From Evansella cellulosilytica DSM 2522 (GTDB taxonomy: Bacteria > Bacillota > Bacilli > Bacillales > Salisediminibacteriaceae), in the NCBI RefSeq assembly GCF_000177235.2, contig NC_014829.1:1922001-1986000 (forward strand): 64,000 nucleotides of DNA. The letters run 5' to 3'. How positions within the stretch are numbered: the first letter of the stretch is position 1; every line of letters begins with the position of its first letter. Position numbers and translations under genes: made by a program. The notes below the pieces were generated by a model, which saw nothing but the letters and a program-made list of their open reading frames with translations, was not told the DNA's origin and ran no database searches. This document shows positions 61,803-64,000 of the stretch, piece by piece.

Positions 61803-62561
61803 ATGGATGTAGAAGTTAAGCAAACTAAAAAATCACAAACATATTTAGATGATAAAGAGGTAAAGAGGTTAATAAAAGAAGCTCAAGATGGTGCGCAAGA
61901 AGCGAGAGATCAAATAGTCAACGCTAATACACGTTTAGTTTGGTCTGTTGTACAACGGTTTTTAAATCGCGGTTATGAAGCAGATGACCTTTTTCAAATT
62001 GGCTGTATAGGTCTTATTAAATCGGTAGATAAATTTGACCTGAGTTATGACGTGAAATTTTCCACATATGCAGTTCCAATGATTATTGGTGAAATCCAAC
62101 GTTTTCTACGTGATGATGGAACTGTAAAAGTTAGTCGGTCTATTAAAGAGAGTGCTAATAAAATAAGGAAAATGAAAGAAGAGCTTTCCAAAACATTAGG
62201 GAGAACACCAACGGTTAATGAAATTGCTGAAAAGCTTGATCTTACTCCTGAAGAAGTGGTGTTCGCCCAAGAAGCTAGTAGACAACTTACTTCTATACAT
62301 GAAACAGTATATGAAAATGATGGAGATCCTATTACATTATTAGATCAAATTTCTGATGATGGTGATATGAAGTGGTTTGACAAAATAGCACTACGCGACG
62401 AAATTGATAAATTAGATGAGAGAGAAAAACTAATCGTTTATTTGAGATACTATAAAGATCAGACACAGTCTCAAGTTGCTGAAAGACTAGGTATTTCACA
62501 AGTACAAGTGTCGCGACTAGAGAAGAAAATCTTAAAGGTATTAAAAGAACAACTCGGCTAA
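61803..62561 (+). CDS. sigF: RNA polymerase sigma-F factor
   Basis: A 252-residue sporulation sigma factor, first active in the forespore. Region 2 contains DDLFQIGCIGLIKSVDKFD and FSTYAVPMIIGEIQRFLRD. Region 3 follows with LGRTPTVNEIAEKL, and region 4 has QTQSQVAERLGISQVQVSRLEKK. An upstream in-frame TTG at 61785 is rejected; GAGAGGACGG fits ATG 61803. It is the last gene of the spoIIA operon and is followed at once by a terminator overlapping its last codons. Confidence 0.96.
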   Translation: MDVEVKQTKKSQTYLDDKEVKRLIKEAQDGAQEARDQIVNANTRLVWSVVQRFLNRGYEADDLFQIGCIGLIKSVDKFDLSYDVKFSTYAVPMIIGEIQRFLRDDGTVKVSRSIKESANKIRKMKEELSKTLGRTPTVNEIAEKLDLTPEEVVFAQEASRQLTSIHETVYENDGDPITLLDQISDDGDMKWFDKIALRDEIDKLDEREKLIVYLRYYKDQTQSQVAERLGISQVQVSRLEKKILKVLKEQLG

Positions 62562-62580
62562 TTGCTGAGTTGTTTTTTTT
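62548..62580 (+). terminator. Terminator of the spoIIA operon
   Basis: AACAACTCGGC pairs with GCTGAGTTGTT (one wobble) and continues into TTTTTT; the left arm includes the last sigF codons. Confidence 0.85.
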
Positions 62581-62752
62581 AGGTTCTGTTAAATCCTAGC
62601 ATTGATTTTCACGAAAGCTGCAAAACGCCTGTGGGAATTAGAAAAGTACACATCAACTTTATTATTAAATGGCAATGGAGTTACTCGCTGCGCGCGCACT
62701 ATAAAAATTTCAATGAGTGGACTAACTTTTTTGGAGGCAACGCACATTGCTT
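62581..62752. repeat. Gene-free stretch with a likely repeat fragment
   Basis: This part of the 311-bp gap between sigF and spoVAA holds no credible gene; an open frame at 62631-62858 has no ribosome binding site and crosses the hairpin and promoter downstream. CCTGTGGGAATTA at 62629-62641 resembles, inverted, the ATTCCCGCAGGAG fragment at 36923-36935. Confidence 0.35.
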
Positions 62753-62797
62753 AGAGATTGACTCTAAAGGTCGTATTTACCTTTTAAGTCAATCTCT
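62753..62797. repeat. Hairpin of the TGACTCAAAAGG family
   Basis: AGAGATTGACTCTAAAGGT pairs with ACCTTTTAAGTCAATCTCT with one mismatch. It is not directly behind a stop codon, unlike most family members, and lies 14 bp upstream of the spoVA promoter. Confidence 0.75.
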
Positions 62798-62810
62798 TAA
62801 TATTAGATAT

Positions 62811-62840
62811 GCATGGAAATGGCTTTATCTTTACATACTA
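62811..62840 (+). promoter_or_regulatory. Sigma-G promoter of the spoVA operon
   Basis: GCATG at 62811-62815, spacer 18 bp, CATACTA at 62834-62840. Both boxes fit the sigma-G consensus GHATR-N18-CATXHTA exactly. B. subtilis spoVA is a late forespore sigma-G operon. Confidence 0.8.
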
Positions 62841-62872
62841 TTCGAGAGAATATCGTGAAAAGAGGTTTTTCG

Positions 62873-63484
62873 ATGAGTAAAAAAGTATACATTCGTTTGA
62901 AAAGCCGTTATTGGGGGGAGAAAGATCAATCTGTTGTAATTGGTGATATAGCACAAGTCATCGTTGATGGCGCGGGTGAACAAGAAATTAAGAACATTCT
63001 GGTGTATAAAGTCGACATGAGTAAGAAGTTATATGTGATTGATTCCATGTTTATTGTAAACAAGATACAGCAATTGATAAAAAATGTAGATGTTCAAGTA
63101 ATAGGTCCAACCCAAACAATCGTGTATAGCAAACAGAAGAATAACTTTAAGCAACCCGTGTTGTTGCTATTTGTTTGGTGTTTACTTTTCATCGGTGCTG
63201 GATTAGCGATTATGAATTTTCACGAAGATGTGAGTATGCAGGAAGTGCATTTGAAATTATATGAGTCCATTACAGGAGAAACTGTAGAACATCCTATTTT
63301 ATTACAAATACCATACTCAATTGGTCTTGGATTAGGTATGATTTTATTTTTTAATCATGTATTTAGGAAACGAATTAACGAAGAACCAAGTCCTATGGAA
63401 ATAGAAATGTTTAATTATCAGGAAAATATGGATAGGTACGTATCCGTCTATGAGAATGAGGCCTGGAAGGAAAGAGATGGTTAG
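62873..63484 (+). CDS. spoVAA: Stage V sporulation protein AA
   Basis: A 203-residue forespore membrane protein of the SpoVA channel for dipicolinic acid import into, and release from, the spore. The soluble N-terminal domain (1-90) contains VYIRLKSRYWGEKDQ. Two membrane helices follow: QPVLLLFVWCLLFIGAGLAI near 98-117 and IPYSIGLGLGMILFFNHVF near 150-168. An in-frame ATG at 62813 overlaps the sigma-G promoter, so ATG 62873 with AAGAGG upstream is the start. Length is near that of B. subtilis SpoVAA (206). Confidence 0.92.
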   Translation: MSKKVYIRLKSRYWGEKDQSVVIGDIAQVIVDGAGEQEIKNILVYKVDMSKKLYVIDSMFIVNKIQQLIKNVDVQVIGPTQTIVYSKQKNNFKQPVLLLFVWCLLFIGAGLAIMNFHEDVSMQEVHLKLYESITGETVEHPILLQIPYSIGLGLGMILFFNHVFRKRINEEPSPMEIEMFNYQENMDRYVSVYENEAWKERDG

Positions 63485-63893
63485 TTTCATACTTTTGATG
63501 TTCATAGGACTAGCAGGTGGGTTAGCTGTAGGGAGTGGTTTCGTCGCTTTTTTAACAGTGTTAGGAGTAATTCCAAGGTTAGCTGACTTGACTCGATCTG
63601 AAAAAAGTCTTCGTTATTATGAAGTGGCCATTGTACTAGGAGCTCTAGCAGGTGTGTGGTTCAGTTTAGGTGAACCTCATCTTTCGTTTCCAACGCCTAT
63701 TGTAATAGCAATTGGTTTATTGTGTGGAATGTTTATTGGTTTATTAGCAGCTGCATTAACGGAAGTACTTAATGTGTTCCCGATTCTTGCAAAGCGTATT
63801 GGGATGAAAAACAAAGTGAATTTGCTACTATGGGCAATTGTGCTTGGAAAAATACTCGGTTCCTTATATCACTGGTTATTTTTCGTTCGCTAA
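63477..63893 (+). CDS. spoVAB: Stage V sporulation protein AB
   Basis: A 138-residue membrane protein, second gene of the spoVA operon. Four helices are visible: SFILLMFIGLAGGLAVGSG, YYEVAIVLGALAGVWFSLG, PTPIVIAIGLLCGMFIGLL and LLLWAIVLGKILGSLYHWLF. The ATG at 63477 overlaps the end of spoVAA by 8 bp and has AGGAAAGAG before it; the earlier in-frame ATG at 63450 lies deeper inside spoVAA and is rejected. Length matches the family. Confidence 0.9.
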   Translation: MVSFILLMFIGLAGGLAVGSGFVAFLTVLGVIPRLADLTRSEKSLRYYEVAIVLGALAGVWFSLGEPHLSFPTPIVIAIGLLCGMFIGLLAAALTEVLNVFPILAKRIGMKNKVNLLLWAIVLGKILGSLYHWLFFVR

Positions 63894-63935
63894 GTAAGTA
63901 AAGTAGTGAGCTTACTAGAACAAAGGAGCGATTAC

Positions 63936-64000
63936 ATGAAATTGATGAAGCAGGTTATATTAGTCACTGATGGAGATGCATCAGCAAGGGAGGCTGTTGA
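63936..64000 (+). CDS. Start of a stage V sporulation protein AE-type gene (truncated by window)
   Basis: AAAGGAGCG precedes ATG 63936. The first 21 residues, KLMKQVILVTDGDASAREAV, resemble the start of the SpoVAEA-type protein, which opens with a basic stretch and a VILVTDGD motif. It is 42 bp after spoVAB in the same direction. Only the N-terminus is visible, so the identity rests on a short motif and context. Confidence 0.55.
   Translation, partial: MKLMKQVILVTDGDASAREAV

Noticed and set aside
62631-62858. 75-codon frame between sigF and spoVAA
   Set aside because: No ribosome binding site, and it runs through a family hairpin and the exact sigma-G promoter of spoVA.

Overview
This window looks like the chromosome of a low-GC, endospore-forming, probably alkaliphilic Bacillaceae. 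The gene order follows the Bacillus subtilis bkd-yqi-yqj-yqk-spoIIA-spoVA segment. It carries sporulation genes (spoIIM, spoIIAA-AB-sigF, spoVA, dacF, mciZ), a NaChBac-type voltage-gated sodium channel known from alkaliphilic Bacillus, and many TTG/GTG starts behind strong AGGAGG ribosome binding sites. No plasmid, prophage or intact insertion sequence was seen.

Layout. 1-5.4 kb: end of a branched-chain acyl-CoA operon (buk, lpdV, bkdAA, bkdAB, bkdB). 5.4-10.8 kb: a Zur-controlled zinc-binding lipoprotein, a bacilliredoxin, tRNA-Arg, a YqjA-like exporter, an L,D-transpeptidase and the Prli42 microprotein. 11-16.2 kb: a propionate/methylmalonyl-CoA cluster with an unusual fusion of a B12-binding domain to an epimerase, then a YqjE peptidase. 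16.3-18.7 kb: an orphan phosphonate-type binding protein and DNA polymerase IV. 18.8-24.4 kb: a sigma-D-controlled flagellar module (FliK-like, FlhB-switch-like, FliS-like, flagellin), then YaaR. 24.4-35.3 kb: mostly minus-strand housekeeping genes (fructokinase-like, NamA, CbpB/DarB, TnrA with its own operator, the sodium channel, a CrtI-like oxidoreductase, ProI, YqjQ). 35.5-37.4 kb: an SOS pair (UvrX-type polymerase and YolD-like protein), each with a LexA box. 38-45.2 kb: a protein phosphatase, a 157-bp tandem duplication, asparagine synthetase, a carotenoid desaturase with a decayed phytoene synthase, an EIIA-Glc gene behind a TreR-like operator, and a 391-bp inverted-repeat element. 45.2-53.9 kb: YcgQ/YcgR, UppP, YqkF, MciZ, NudF, endonuclease Q, SpoIIM and Fur. 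54-64 kb: YqzK, XerD, the nucleoside salvage operon deoB-punA-punA paralog-pdp, dacF, the spoIIA operon and the start of spoVA.

Regulation can be read in many places: a Zur box, a TnrA box, two LexA boxes, a TreR-like operator, two sigma-D promoters, and sigma-F, sigma-G and sigma-H promoters upstream of dacF, spoVA and spoIIA. Most operons end in rho-independent terminators, and seven of these hairpins belong to one dispersed sequence family. The most interesting items are the flagellar module, the natural active-site changes in the second purine nucleoside phosphorylase, the B12/epimerase fusion, the antisense-overlapping mciZ, and three kinds of intergenic repeat.
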